DNA from: Micromonospora vinacea
GTDB taxonomy: Bacteria > Actinomycetota > Actinomycetes > Mycobacteriales > Micromonosporaceae
NCBI RefSeq assembly: GCF_015751785.1
Contig: NZ_JADOTY010000001.1
Location: forward strand, 3,348,001 to 3,412,000
Direction: 5' to 3'
Length of the DNA: 64,000 nucleotides
Part shown: positions 9,362 through 18,310 of the stretch, piece by piece
How positions within the stretch are numbered: the stretch's first letter is position 1
How the letters are laid out: every line of letters begins with the position of its first letter
Notes under the pieces: model-generated
The model's input: only the letters and a program-made list of their open reading frames with translations
Databases searched by the model: none
What the model was told of the DNA's origin: nothing
Translations under genes and position numbers: made by a program

Positions 9362-10567
9362 TCAGCGCGGTGCCGCGAAGACCTGCGTCCAGTACGGCCC
9401 GTTGCTGTTGGCGATGCCGACGCCGATCTCGGTGAACGCGCAGTTCAGGATGTTGGCCCGGTGGCCGGAGCTGTTCATCCAGGCGTCCATCACCGCGGCC
9501 GGGGTCTGCTGGTTCCAGGCCACGTTCTCGCCGTACGTACGCCAGGTGTAGCCGACCCGGTCCAGCCGGGTTCCGGCGTTGCTGCCGTCACTGCCGGTGT
9601 GCGACATGTTCTTGTGGTCGGCCTGGTCCTGGCTGTGCCGCTGGGCGGCGGTCATCAGCTTGGTGTCGATGCTCAGCGCCTTGCAGCCGGCCTTGGCCCG
9701 CTCGGCGTTGACCAGGTCCACCACCTCGCGGGCCTGGGCGCTCACGGTGCCGCTGGAACCGTTGGAACCGGTGGAGGTGCCGGTGTTGCTCGGCGCGCTG
9801 CTGCGCTCGACGCTGCGGCGCGACGCGGCGGTGCTCCGCGACGACGCCGGCGTGGGCTTGACGACCTTGCTCGGCGTCGGGCTCGGAGACGTCGGGCTGG
9901 GGGTGGCGGACGGGGAGGGCGCGGCGAGGGTGTCCAGCGCCGCTTCCTCGGTCGGCGCGGCCGACTGGGCGAAGGTGTCGTCGACGGCCGTCGGCTGCGC
10001 ACCTCCGTCGTCACCGCCGGGCAGGGTGAGCGCGCCGACGCCGAAGCTCACCACGAGGGTGGCGGCCGCGGCGGCGCCTCCGATCATCAGCGGTCGGCGC
10101 CAGCGGCGTGGGGAGCGGTGCCGTCCCTCGCCGGGCCGTCCGGTCTCGGCGGCGCCGCGCCAGCCGTCGGCGGTGGTCTCCGGGTCGGTGTCGGTGTGCC
10201 AGCCGCCGGGCGCCTCGGTGCGCCAGCCGTCGGTGGTGTCCCGGGCCGGGCGGTTGTCGCCCCAACCAGCGGCGGTGTCCTGGGCCGGGCGGTTGTCGCC
10301 CCAACCGCCGGTCTCGCCTTCCGGCTGGTGGGCCGGCCAGGCGGCGGTGTGGGCGTCGGCCGCCTCGGCGCGGGTTCCCGGGTCGGTCTGCCGGCCGCCG
10401 GTGGGCTGCTGCGGGTGCCACTCGTCGCCCGGCTGACCGGGCTCGTCGCCGAAGAGGTAGGCCGAGCGGGGCTCCGGGCGGTCGTGCAGCCAGGCCGGCT
10501 CGTCGGTCGGTCCCTCGGCGCGCCGGGGGGCGCCGTTCGGGTCCATCGGATCGGTCCAGCCGTACAC
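9362..10567 (-). CDS. Membrane-anchored CAP (SCP/PR1) domain protein
   Basis: A 401-residue protein in three parts. Residues 1-155 are a cytoplasmic, disordered Pro/Gly/Trp-rich region with a 13-residue repeat (GDNRPA...). Then comes one membrane helix (LMIGGAAAAATLVVSFGVGA), followed by a Ser/Thr/Pro-rich extracellular spacer. The C-terminal ~125 residues are a CAP domain with REVVDLVNAERAKAG, the Ca-ring His in MSHTGSDG, GENVAW and SSGHRANILN. Such domains are widespread at bacterial surfaces; the biochemical role is unknown. No partner gene is adjacent. Confidence 0.85.
   Translation of the reverse strand: MYGWTDPMDPNGAPRRAEGPTDEPAWLHDRPEPRSAYLFGDEPGQPGDEWHPQQPTGGRQTDPGTRAEAADAHTAAWPAHQPEGETGGWGDNRPAQDTAAGWGDNRPARDTTDGWRTEAPGGWHTDTDPETTADGWRGAAETGRPGEGRHRSPRRWRRPLMIGGAAAAATLVVSFGVGALTLPGGDDGGAQPTAVDDTFAQSAAPTEEAALDTLAAPSPSATPSPTSPSPTPSKVVKPTPASSRSTAASRRSVERSSAPSNTGTSTGSNGSSGTVSAQAREVVDLVNAERAKAGCKALSIDTKLMTAAQRHSQDQADHKNMSHTGSDGSNAGTRLDRVGYTWRTYGENVAWNQQTPAAVMDAWMNSSGHRANILNCAFTEIGVGIANSNGPYWTQVFAAPR
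10243..10306. repeat. Direct repeat inside the CAP-protein gene
   Basis: A 25-base unit starting GGGCCGGGCGG occurs at 10243-10267 and again at 10282-10306, exactly 39 bases (13 codons) apart. It encodes the duplicated GDNRPA block in the disordered N-terminal region, so it is a recent in-frame duplication. Confidence 0.8.
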
Positions 10568-10939
10568 GCCTATGCCTCCAGGGGTCGGTTGCGGGCCGGG
10601 GTGACGCTACGGCGCGCCTACGACCTGCGGCAACGTGGCTAAGAAAGAGTTAAGGGGAAGTCGGACGCCAGGGTGCGGACTTCCGCGGATCCGGGCGTAC
10701 AGTAAAGGCGTCCGGACAGAGAGTGTCCGTGCCTTGCGGCAGCCCCCCCGACAAGTGGACAGGTCGACGTAGAGATGATCTACGGCCTGCGAGAACTTGA
10801 CGAAGGAGGGGTTTGCGGCTCAATATATAGGTGTCGCCAGTCGCGCCCGGTCATGCCCAGATACAGCCTGGAATGACAGCCGCGTACAAATGGGCGCGCG
10901 TTGGCCGGCCTTTCCGGCAGCGCATATCAAGGAGTCAGC
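10568..10939. other. Divergent intergenic region
   Basis: This 372-base region separates the leftward CAP-protein gene from the rightward small coiled-coil gene. It is lower in GC than average and carries small hairpins: CGGACA-gagag-TGTCCG near 10713 and CGTAGA-gatga-TCTACG near 10768. A promoter candidate lies at 10797-10829. No other gene is seen. Confidence 0.5.
10797..10829 (+). promoter_or_regulatory. Candidate promoter for the small coiled-coil gene
   Basis: TTGACG at 10797-10802 could be a -35 box. The AT-rich stretch AATATATA at 10822-10829 could hold the -10 box, with 19-21 bases between them depending on register. Such AT-rich sequence is rare in this window. Expected start of transcription is about 100 bases before the gene. 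Confidence 0.45.
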
Positions 10940-11134
10940 ATGGCGAAGGCCCTCTACGGCCACGTAGGTGCAGCGCCCGACCGGCGTCTGCTCGACGAGG
11001 TCACCCGACTGCGTGCCAGGGTTCAGGCACTGGAGTTCGAGATCACGCGTCTGCGTGCCGACAATGATCGGCTCGCGGCGGCTGCGGCGGAGGCAGACGA
11101 TCTGCTCCGTCTGGCCGAGCCGGCGCTGACCTGA
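10940..11134 (+). CDS. Small coiled-coil protein
   Basis: A 64-residue protein starting MAKALYGHVG, followed by a Leu/Arg heptad pattern (RLLDEVTRLRARVQALEFEI) that predicts a coiled coil to near the end. GGAG at 10931-10934 lies five bases before the ATG, which fixes the start. From memory it resembles a small protein family widespread in actinobacteria with the same MAKAL-G-VG opening; no function is known to me. Being alone between long intergenic regions, with its own candidate promoter, it is probably a single-gene transcript. Confidence 0.75.
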   Translation: MAKALYGHVGAAPDRRLLDEVTRLRARVQALEFEITRLRADNDRLAAAAAEADDLLRLAEPALT

Positions 11135-11482
11135 TCTTCAGGTCGTAAAACTGAATCGCACCATCGCAAAAATGCGCGCCGACACCTCTGTGCCGGCGCG
11201 TAACACTGTCCGGCGCCTTTTCGGTGCCGACGATTCATGATCTTGTGGTCGATGGTGTGGGAAGCGCACCGCACAGTTACCGGAAAGCGCGCCGACTGAT
11301 GAAGCCGATCATGAAAGGCGCTTGTCTTTCCCGCGGTCGACGGAGCCACAGCGCGCCCACTGTCGACGCGACCCGGGGCGGGTCGCGTGGCGGCCCGCTC
11401 CCACCGCCGGGTTAGTCTGCGAGTTCACCCAGGTCCCCACAGCCGGCGACGGTACGGCGGCCACCGGACGAGGATCGAGTAG
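11135..11482. other. Intergenic region upstream of smc
   Basis: A 348-base region of lower than average GC. It contains the terminator-like hairpins of the preceding gene and presumably the smc promoter, but no clear -35/-10 pair was found. No gene is supported here. Confidence 0.4.
11174..11201 (+). terminator. Terminator-like hairpin
   Basis: A GC-rich stem CGCGCCG...CGGCGCG with a short bulge lies about 40 bases after the small coiled-coil gene. A second, weaker hairpin (CGGCGCC-tttt-CGGTGCCG) follows near 11210. Confidence 0.55.
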
Positions 11483-14400
11483 GTGTATCTCAAGAGCCTG
11501 ACGGTGAAGGGGTTCAAGTCCTTCGCCTCTGCGACGACGTTGAAGCTGGAGCCCGGGATCACCTGTGTGGTGGGCCCGAACGGCTCGGGCAAGTCCAACG
11601 TCGTCGACGCCATCGCCTGGGTCCTCGGCGAGCAGGGCGCCAAGGCCCTCCGTGGCGGCAAGATGGAGGACGTCATCTTCGCCGGCACCGCCGGCCGGGC
11701 ACCGCTGGGCCGTGCCGAGGTCACCCTCACCATCGACAACACCGACGGCGCGCTGCCGATCGAGTACACCGAGGTCTCCATCACCCGCCGGATGTTCCGC
11801 TCCGGCGAGAGTGAGTACGAGATCAACGGCAACTCCTGCCGGTTGCTCGACATCCAGGAGTTGCTGTCCGACTCCGGCATCGGCCGGGAGATGCACATCA
11901 TCGTCGGGCAGGGCCGACTCGACGGCATGCTGCACGCAAAGCCGGAGGACCGCCGGGCGTTCATCGAGGAGGCGGCCGGCGTCCTCAAGCACCGCAAGCG
12001 CAAGGAAAAGGCGCTGCGCAAGCTCGACGCGATGCAGGTGAATCTCAATCGCCTGACCGACCTCACGGCCGAGCTGCGTCGTCAGCTCAAGCCGCTGGGC
12101 CGGCAGGCCGAGGTGGCCCGGCGCGCCGCCGCCATCCAGGCCAACCTGCGTGACGCCCGGCTGCGCCTGCTCGCCGACGACCTGGCCACGCTGCGGACCA
12201 CCCTGGACCGGGAGATCGCCGACGAGACCGCGCTGCGTGAGCGGCGCGAGCAGATCGAGGGTGAGCACGCCGAGGTGCAGGGTCGGCTCGGCGAGTTGGA
12301 GGCCGCCCTCGCGGAGGACGCTCCGCTGCTCGCCGCCGCCCAGGACACCTGGTACAAGCTCTCCGCCCTCCAGGAACGGTTCCGCTCGATCGAGCAGTTG
12401 GCCCGGGAGCGGCTGCGGCACCTCAGCGCCACCGGTGACGACGAGCGACCCGGCCGCGACCCGGACCAGCTGGAGGCCGAGGCCGAACGCGTCCGCGAGC
12501 AGGAGGAGGAGCTGCGCGGCGCGCTCACCGACGACCAGATCCGCCTCGCCGAGGCGGTCGAGCACCGCCAGGAGCTGGAGCGGCAGCTCGCCGCCGCCGA
12601 GCGGGAGCTGGTCGCCGCGGCCAAGGCCATCGCCGATCGGCGGGAGGGGATGGCCCGGCTCACCGGCCAGGTCAACTCCGCACGGGCCCGGACCACCAGT
12701 GCCGGTGAGGAGATCGAACGCCTCGCGGTCGCGCACGCCGACGCACTGGGCCGCGCCGAGCAGGCGCAGGCCGAGCTGGACGCGGTCGCCGCCCAGTCCA
12801 CCGAGGCGGACAGGGACAACGCGGACCTGGACGCCCGGCACGCCGAGGCGGTCGCCGTGCAGGAGCGGGCGCAGGCCAGCGTCCGGTCGCTGGCCGACGC
12901 CGAGCGGGCGGCGGAGAAGGACGCCGCCACCTGGAAGGCCCGGGAGGAAGCGCTCGCCCTGGGGCTGCGGCGCAAGGACGGGGCCGGGGCACTGCTCGCC
13001 CGCGCCGGGGACGTGCCCGGCCTGCTCGGCAGCCTCGCCGGCCTGCTCACCGTCGCGCCGGGCCACGAGGCCGCGCTGGCCGCCGCGCTCGGCGGCCTCG
13101 CCGACGCGGTCGCCGTCAGCGGGGTGGACGAGGCCGTCGAGGCGATGCGGCTGCTGAAGATCTCCGACGCCGGCCGGGCCGGCCTGCTGGTCGGCAGCCC
13201 GGCGGGGCCCGGCATGACCGGCTCCGCGAACGCGCTGCGCCCGAAGCTCCCCGACGACGCCCGGTGGGCGCCCGACCTGGTGGAGTGCAGCGCCGAGCTG
13301 CGTCCGGCGGTGCACCGTGCCCTGCGGGACGTGGCACTCGTCGACGACCTGGCCGCCGCCGCCGAGCTGGTCGCCAGCAACCCCGAGCTGCGGGCGGTCA
13401 CCCCGGACGGTGACGTGGTCGGGGCGTACGCGGCGGCGGGCGGGTCGGCCAAGGCCCCCAGCTACATCGAGGTGCAGGCCGCCGTCGAGGAGGCCCGCGC
13501 CAACCGGCTCACCGCCGAACGCGCTGGGCTGGAGCTGCGGGATCAGTTGGTCGAGGCGCGCGCCGAGGTGGCCGCCGCCAAGGAGGCCGTACAGCACGCC
13601 GCCGCCGAGAAGCGCGAGGCGGAGAGCCACCGCAACGCCGCCGCTCGCCGGCTGGCCGAGCTGGGCGCGGCGGCCCGGTCCGCGAAGGCCGAGACCGACC
13701 GGCTCGGCGACTCCCGCTCCCGCGCCGAGGCCGCCCGGCAACGGGACCTCACCGCGCTCGCCGAGCTGGAGGAGCGGCTGCGGCTGGCCGAGGAGACCCC
13801 GGTCGACGCCGAGCCCTCCACCGAGGAACGCGATCAACTGGCGGCCATGGTGCCGCAGGCCCGGCAGAACGAGATGGAAGTCCGGCTCGCCGTGCGTACC
13901 GCCGAGGAGCGGGTCTCCTCGATCGCCGGCCGGGCCGACTCGCTCGCCCGGCAGGCCATCGCGGAACGGGCCGCCCGGGAACGCGCGGCGGCCCGGCGGG
14001 CCGCCCGCGCCCGGGGGGCGGGCATCGCCCGGTCCGTCGCCGGCGGCGCCCGGGAGGCGCTGACCCGGCTGACCACCTCGATCGCTACGGCCGAGGAACA
14101 CCGCGACGCGGTCGCCCTGGAGCGCGCCGCGCGCGAGGCAGAGCTTCAGGAGGTACGCGGGGCCGCCAAGCGGCTCGGCGCGGAGCTGGAGCGGCTGACC
14201 AGTCAGGTGCACCGCGACGAGGTGGCCCGGGCGGAGCAGCGGCTGCGCATCGAGCAGTTGGAGGCGAAGGCCGCCGAGGACTTCGGGCTGGACGTGGAGA
14301 CGCTGGTCGCCGAGTACGGCCCCACCCAGCCCGTTCCGCCGACCCCTGTCGACGTCGCGGCTGCTGAACGTGACGGTCTGCCGGTGCCCGAGCCGGTGCG

Positions 14401-15097
14401 CTACGAGCGGCCGGTGCAGGAGAAGCGGGCCGCGAAGGCGGAACGCGAACTCGCCCTGCTCGGCAAGGTCAACCCGCTCGCGCTGGAGGAGTTCGCCGCG
14501 CTGGAGGAGCGCTTCAAGTTCCTCTCCGAGCAGTTGGAGGACCTCAAGGCCACCCGCCGGGACCTGCTCACCGTCGTCAAGGACGTGGACGAGCGGATCC
14601 TGGAGGTCTTCGCCAGCGCCTTCGAGGACACCGCCCGCGAGTTCGAGCAGGTGTTCACAGTGCTCTTCCCCGGCGGCGAGGGGCGGCTGATCCTCACCGA
14701 ACCGGACGACCTGCTCACCACCGGCGTCGAGGTGGAGGCCCGCCCGCCGGGCAAGAAGATCAAGCGGCTGTCGCTGCTCTCCGGTGGTGAGCGGTCGCTG
14801 ACCGCGGTGGCCATGCTGGTGGCGATCTTCCGCGCCCGACCCAGCCCGTTCTACATCATGGACGAGGTGGAGGCGGCCCTGGACGACGTCAACCTGGGCC
14901 GGCTGATCACCTTGCTGGCACAGTTGCGGGAGAAGAGTCAGCTGATCGTCATCACGCACCAGAAGCGGACGATGGAGATCGCCGACGCGCTCTACGGCGT
15001 GACGATGCGCAGCGGGGTCACTCAGGTGATCAGCCAACGGCTCAACCGGGCCGACGAGGACGACCAGCGGCCTGGCCGCGGCGAGGAGAACGGGTAG
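11483..15097 (+). CDS. smc: Chromosome segregation ATPase SMC
   Basis: A 1204-residue condensin subunit. The N-terminal ATPase half has Walker A GPNGSGKS at residues 31-38. Long coiled coils (about 170-500 and 660-1000) flank a hinge at about 505-640. The C-terminal half has the ABC signature LLSGGERSLTAVAML near 1100 and Walker B FYIMDEVEAALDD near 1125. Starts at GTG, MYLKSLTVKGFKSFA, canonical for SMC. The protein folds at the hinge and, with ScpA/ScpB (not in this window), compacts and segregates the chromosome. The stop overlaps the next start (TAGTG). Confidence 0.97.
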   Translation: MYLKSLTVKGFKSFASATTLKLEPGITCVVGPNGSGKSNVVDAIAWVLGEQGAKALRGGKMEDVIFAGTAGRAPLGRAEVTLTIDNTDGALPIEYTEVSITRRMFRSGESEYEINGNSCRLLDIQELLSDSGIGREMHIIVGQGRLDGMLHAKPEDRRAFIEEAAGVLKHRKRKEKALRKLDAMQVNLNRLTDLTAELRRQLKPLGRQAEVARRAAAIQANLRDARLRLLADDLATLRTTLDREIADETALRERREQIEGEHAEVQGRLGELEAALAEDAPLLAAAQDTWYKLSALQERFRSIEQLARERLRHLSATGDDERPGRDPDQLEAEAERVREQEEELRGALTDDQIRLAEAVEHRQELERQLAAAERELVAAAKAIADRREGMARLTGQVNSARARTTSAGEEIERLAVAHADALGRAEQAQAELDAVAAQSTEADRDNADLDARHAEAVAVQERAQASVRSLADAERAAEKDAATWKAREEALALGLRRKDGAGALLARAGDVPGLLGSLAGLLTVAPGHEAALAAALGGLADAVAVSGVDEAVEAMRLLKISDAGRAGLLVGSPAGPGMTGSANALRPKLPDDARWAPDLVECSAELRPAVHRALRDVALVDDLAAAAELVASNPELRAVTPDGDVVGAYAAAGGSAKAPSYIEVQAAVEEARANRLTAERAGLELRDQLVEARAEVAAAKEAVQHAAAEKREAESHRNAAARRLAELGAAARSAKAETDRLGDSRSRAEAARQRDLTALAELEERLRLAEETPVDAEPSTEERDQLAAMVPQARQNEMEVRLAVRTAEERVSSIAGRADSLARQAIAERAARERAAARRAARARGAGIARSVAGGAREALTRLTTSIATAEEHRDAVALERAAREAELQEVRGAAKRLGAELERLTSQVHRDEVARAEQRLRIEQLEAKAAEDFGLDVETLVAEYGPTQPVPPTPVDVAAAERDGLPVPEPVRYERPVQEKRAAKAERELALLGKVNPLALEEFAALEERFKFLSEQLEDLKATRRDLLTVVKDVDERILEVFASAFEDTAREFEQVFTVLFPGGEGRLILTEPDDLLTTGVEVEARPPGKKIKRLSLLSGGERSLTAVAMLVAIFRARPSPFYIMDEVEAALDDVNLGRLITLLAQLREKSQLIVITHQKRTMEIADALYGVTMRSGVTQVISQRLNRADEDDQRPGRGEENG

Positions 15098-15717
15098 TGG
15101 CTCGGGAACGCGCGACGGCGCTCCTGCTGGACTTCGACGGCGTACTGCGCCGGTGGGACCCGGCGGTGGCCGCCGTTGTCGAGCGGGAGTACGGCCTCTC
15201 CGAGGGTGTGCTCGGCGAGATCGCCATGCAGTGGGGGCGGCTCCAGCCGGTGCTCACCGGCCAGGTCAACCACGCCGAGTGGATGAGCAGCGTGGCGGAC
15301 GCCCTGACCGAATCGGTGGGCAGCCCGGAACGGGCCCGCGCCGCTGTGGAGCAGTGGCAGAGCTACCGGGGCGAGGTCGACCAGGAGGTGTTGGCGTTCG
15401 TCCGGGAGGTCCGTGCGGCGGGCATCCGGGTCGGGCTGGGCACCAACGCCACCGACCTGCTCGACGCCGACCTGACCGCGCTCGGCCTGGTCGGCGAGCT
15501 GGACGTGGTGGTCAACTCCTCGGTGATCGGCGTGCACAAGCCCGCCCCGGAATACTTCAAGGCCGCCTGCGTGGCCCTGGCCACCCCGCCGGCCCGGGTC
15601 CTCTTCGTCGACGACGAGGACTGGGCCGTGCGGGGCGCCCGCGCCGCCGGGCTGTCGGCGCACCGCTGGGGCGGCCACGCCGACCTGCGTTACCTCCGGG
15701 CCGCCCTGGACTACTGA
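15097..15717 (+). CDS. HAD-superfamily hydrolase
   Basis: A 206-residue putative phosphatase. HAD motif I is LLLDFDGVLRRWDP near residue 9 (nucleophile Asp). Motif II is GTNATD, Lys of motif III is in VHKPAPEYF, and motif IV is VLFVDDEDWAVRGARAAG. The layout is that of the haloacid dehalogenase/beta-phosphoglucomutase-like group. The GTG start overlaps the smc stop by one base, so it is co-translated with smc, but nothing in the sequence explains a functional link. Substrate unknown. Confidence 0.85.
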   Translation: MARERATALLLDFDGVLRRWDPAVAAVVEREYGLSEGVLGEIAMQWGRLQPVLTGQVNHAEWMSSVADALTESVGSPERARAAVEQWQSYRGEVDQEVLAFVREVRAAGIRVGLGTNATDLLDADLTALGLVGELDVVVNSSVIGVHKPAPEYFKAACVALATPPARVLFVDDEDWAVRGARAAGLSAHRWGGHADLRYLRAALDY

Positions 15718-15730
15718 GTCGGGCCGCCTC

Positions 15731-16681
15731 TCAGTTCAGGCCGGGGACCTCGGTCACCGTGAACGGTGGCGCCGGCGCGGTCGCGTTGAGCTGGCTGTTG
15801 ACCCACAGCAGCCGGTCGCGGTCGCGGGCCAGGGTGGTCGGGGACTGCTCCAGGCCGGCGGTGCGGGACTGCCGGACCACCCGGGCGGCCCGAAGGTCAC
15901 CGTCCAGCACCGCCAGGTTCACCGCGAAGCGGTACCCGTCAGCGGGGTCGGGGAAGTTGACCACACCGTAGAGGCGGTTGCCCTCCAGCAACAGCCCGTC
16001 GGCACCGAGCTGTCCACCCGACACCCGGACCTCGCTGGCCGTGGCGTCGGCGAGGTCGATGCGCCAGAGACGTTCGGTGCCCGGCGCCCCGGTGCCCTGG
16101 TCGGCGACGAGCGCGAGCCGATCGCCGGCGCTGGCGACGATGCCGTTGAGGAAGCCAGGGGCGGTCGGGAAGTCGGACGGCCGCAGCGACGGTTCGAGCG
16201 GGCCCACGCGCCCACCGTCCAGCGTGGCCCGCCAGATCGTGCCGCCGACCGAGTCGGTCACGTACACGGCGTGGTCGGTGATCACCAGGTCGTTGAGAGC
16301 TGCACCGGTCACCGCGCTCCGCTTCGCCAGCAGGCGCCCGTCCGGGTCGTACACGAAGAGGGTCGCGGTGTCGTAACCGGCCACGAAGAGCCGGCCGGCG
16401 CGATCGACGTGGACCCCGGCGGCGTGGGTTCGCCCGTCCGAGCCCGCGGGGAGGAACGGACGCAGCCGCCGGTGCCGGACGTCACCGCGGTAGACGGCCC
16501 CGGTGGCGAGGCTGGTGACGTACATGGTGCCGGCGCGGGTGACGGCTATGCCCTCGGGCAACACGCCCGGTTCAGTGGAGACGACGTAGGTGTCGGCACG
16601 CTCGACGGCGGCGTGGGCTGGGGCGCCAGAGGTGCCGGCGAGCAGGACCACGCTGGTGGCCAGGACAAGGAAGGTGTTCAT
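15731..16681 (-). CDS. Secreted SMP-30/gluconolactonase-like beta-propeller protein
   Basis: A 316-residue protein with a signal peptide ending APAHA. Repeated blade-like segments follow (EGIAVTRAGTMYVTSLATG, AGVHVDRAGRLFVAGYDT, LNDLVITDHAVYVTDSVGG, LWRIDLADATAS), typical of SMP-30/NHL-type propellers. Catalytic residues could not be assigned, so it may be a binding protein rather than an enzyme. The ATG at 16681 was chosen because it starts the signal peptide; a longer start at 16717 would put 12 extra residues before it. The gene is convergent with the HAD gene. Confidence 0.75.
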   Translation of the reverse strand: MNTFLVLATSVVLLAGTSGAPAHAAVERADTYVVSTEPGVLPEGIAVTRAGTMYVTSLATGAVYRGDVRHRRLRPFLPAGSDGRTHAAGVHVDRAGRLFVAGYDTATLFVYDPDGRLLAKRSAVTGAALNDLVITDHAVYVTDSVGGTIWRATLDGGRVGPLEPSLRPSDFPTAPGFLNGIVASAGDRLALVADQGTGAPGTERLWRIDLADATASEVRVSGGQLGADGLLLEGNRLYGVVNFPDPADGYRFAVNLAVLDGDLRAARVVRQSRTAGLEQSPTTLARDRDRLLWVNSQLNATAPAPPFTVTEVPGLN

Positions 16682-16757
16682 GCGACGAGGATCCGGTCCG
16701 GTCGCGGCCTGCTCCATGCCCTTTCAGGCAGGGCCGAACTGTGGCTAGCGTCGGCTC

Positions 16758-17732
16758 ATGCTGACGTTGCAGCTCACCGCGACGGATCTGAGCCGCACCG
16801 TCCTGCGCCCCGAACCCGCTGTGCTGCTCGAACTCGGGGCGGCCGGCCAGCGGCTGTTCGAGGCCGCACCGGAACACCTCGCGGCCTGGCGGGCACGCAC
16901 CCGGGCGGCGCTGCGTCCGGAGATGCGTCCGTACCTCGACCTGTGCCGGCTGCCCGGGTGGTTTCCGGACTTCCTCACCCCGCCCAGCCTCGGCAGCGAC
17001 CTGCCGGCAGCCCTGGACGAGGTGCTGGCCACCCCGACGGCGACGCTGGCGGCGGAGCTACGACCCCGGATCGCCGCCGGCGACCTGCCGGCCCGGGTCG
17101 GTGCCCTCGCCTCTGGCGACACGGCCGCCCGGCAGCGACTCTGCGTGGCGATGCGGGCGTTCCACCAGATCGCGGTCGCGCCGTACCAGCAGACGATCAC
17201 GGCAGCGGTTCGCGGCGACCGCGCCGTGCGGGCACACACCATGGTGGACGCCGGGATCGACCGCGTCCTGCGTGACCTGAGCCCGTACCTGTTCTGGAAG
17301 CCGTACGGCGAGCGGTACGAGTTGTCGTACGAGTGTGGATTCGCTGACGGGATCGTCCTGGCGCCGGCCGGCCGAGGCGTCACCCTGGTGCCGTCGTACC
17401 TGCTGCCCCGGCCCTGCGTGCTGGACGACCCGGCCGGCCCGCTGGTGCTGGCCTATCCGATCCGTCCCACCGCCCAGCGGGCGCTGGTGAGCAGCAAACC
17501 CCTGGCTGACCTGCTGGGGCGGACCCGAGCGGCGGTGTTGGGTGCGATCGCTGACGGCCCGAGCACCTCACAGGTGGCCCGGGCGGTCGGCATCTCCCTC
17601 GCCTCGGCCAGCCAGCACGCCTCCGTCCTCCGGTCGGCCGGGCTGGTCACCACCCACCGGGCGGGCCCGGCGGTGCGGCACACGCTCACCCCGCTGGGCG
17701 AGCACCTGCTCCGCGCCGGGCACACCGGGTGA
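16758..17732 (+). CDS. ArsR-family winged-helix regulator with N-terminal DUF5937-type domain
   Basis: A 324-residue protein. The C-terminal ~75 residues are a winged helix-turn-helix: RAAVLGAIADGPSTSQVARA, VGISLASASQHASVLRSAGL and a wing TTHRAGPAVRHTLTPLGEHLL. The N-terminal ~240 residues (start MLTLQLTATDLSRTVLRP) match, from memory, a domain found with ArsR-type HTHs in actinobacteria. It is divergent from the secreted propeller gene with only 76 bases between, so it may control that gene or itself. Confidence 0.78.
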   Translation: MLTLQLTATDLSRTVLRPEPAVLLELGAAGQRLFEAAPEHLAAWRARTRAALRPEMRPYLDLCRLPGWFPDFLTPPSLGSDLPAALDEVLATPTATLAAELRPRIAAGDLPARVGALASGDTAARQRLCVAMRAFHQIAVAPYQQTITAAVRGDRAVRAHTMVDAGIDRVLRDLSPYLFWKPYGERYELSYECGFADGIVLAPAGRGVTLVPSYLLPRPCVLDDPAGPLVLAYPIRPTAQRALVSSKPLADLLGRTRAAVLGAIADGPSTSQVARAVGISLASASQHASVLRSAGLVTTHRAGPAVRHTLTPLGEHLLRAGHTG

Positions 17733-17744
17733 CGGGACCGCTCG

Positions 17745-18266
17745 TCACTCGCCGGTGACGCCGTCGATGCGTTCCCGGATCAGGTCGGCGTGACCGTTGT
17801 GCCGGGCGTACTCCTCGATCATGTGCACGTAGACCCAGCGCAGGTTGAAGGTGCGCTTCTTCGCGCCGACCTCGGTGAACGTCTCGTCGAGCGAGTGGCC
17901 GGCGGCGGCCTCGCGGGCCAGCGCCACCTCGCTGTGGAAGGTGGCGAAGTCGGCCTCGGCGTTCGCGGCGCTGACGTCGTGGTCGGCGTCCGGGTTCTCC
18001 GGGGTGAAGTACGGGTAGTCGACACGCTCGCCGGCGAAGTTCTCCCGGAACCACCAGGCCTCGACCTCGGCCAGGTGCCGGACCAGACCGAGCAGGGTCA
18101 GCCCGGACGGTTCCACGCTCGGGGTCCGCAACTGCTCCTCGGTCAGGCCGGCGCACTTGAGTAGCAGTGTCTGTCGGTGGTAGTCGAGCCAGCCGTCGAG
18201 CATGGTGCGCTCGTCGCCGACGTACGGTTCGGGGGTCCGGGTGATCTCCGGTGCGATCCAGGTCAT
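17745..18266 (-). CDS. DinB/DUF664-family protein
   Basis: A 173-residue four-helix protein of the DinB/DUF664 superfamily. Metal-ligand-like His residues fall in DYHRQTLLLK, LVRHLAEVEAWWF and EEYARHNGHADLIRERIDG, the typical three positions. Members include thiol-dependent S-transferases using mycothiol or bacillithiol; activity here is inferred. ATG at 18266 gives MTWIAPEITRTPEPY; a start three codons upstream is possible. Convergent with the ArsR-like gene and 44 bases downstream of usp, so possibly read through from it. Confidence 0.83.
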   Translation of the reverse strand: MTWIAPEITRTPEPYVGDERTMLDGWLDYHRQTLLLKCAGLTEEQLRTPSVEPSGLTLLGLVRHLAEVEAWWFRENFAGERVDYPYFTPENPDADHDVSAANAEADFATFHSEVALAREAAAGHSLDETFTEVGAKKRTFNLRWVYVHMIEEYARHNGHADLIRERIDGVTGE

Positions 18267-18310
18267 GCCGCGCATCCTGCCCGGCACCTCGGACACTGCG
18301 CGACGGGTTA

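Noticed and set aside
11309..15037. Long leftward open frame (over 1200 codons) opposite smc
   Set aside because: It is an antisense shadow caused by high-GC codon use. It lacks family motifs, while smc on the other strand has complete ATPase motifs.
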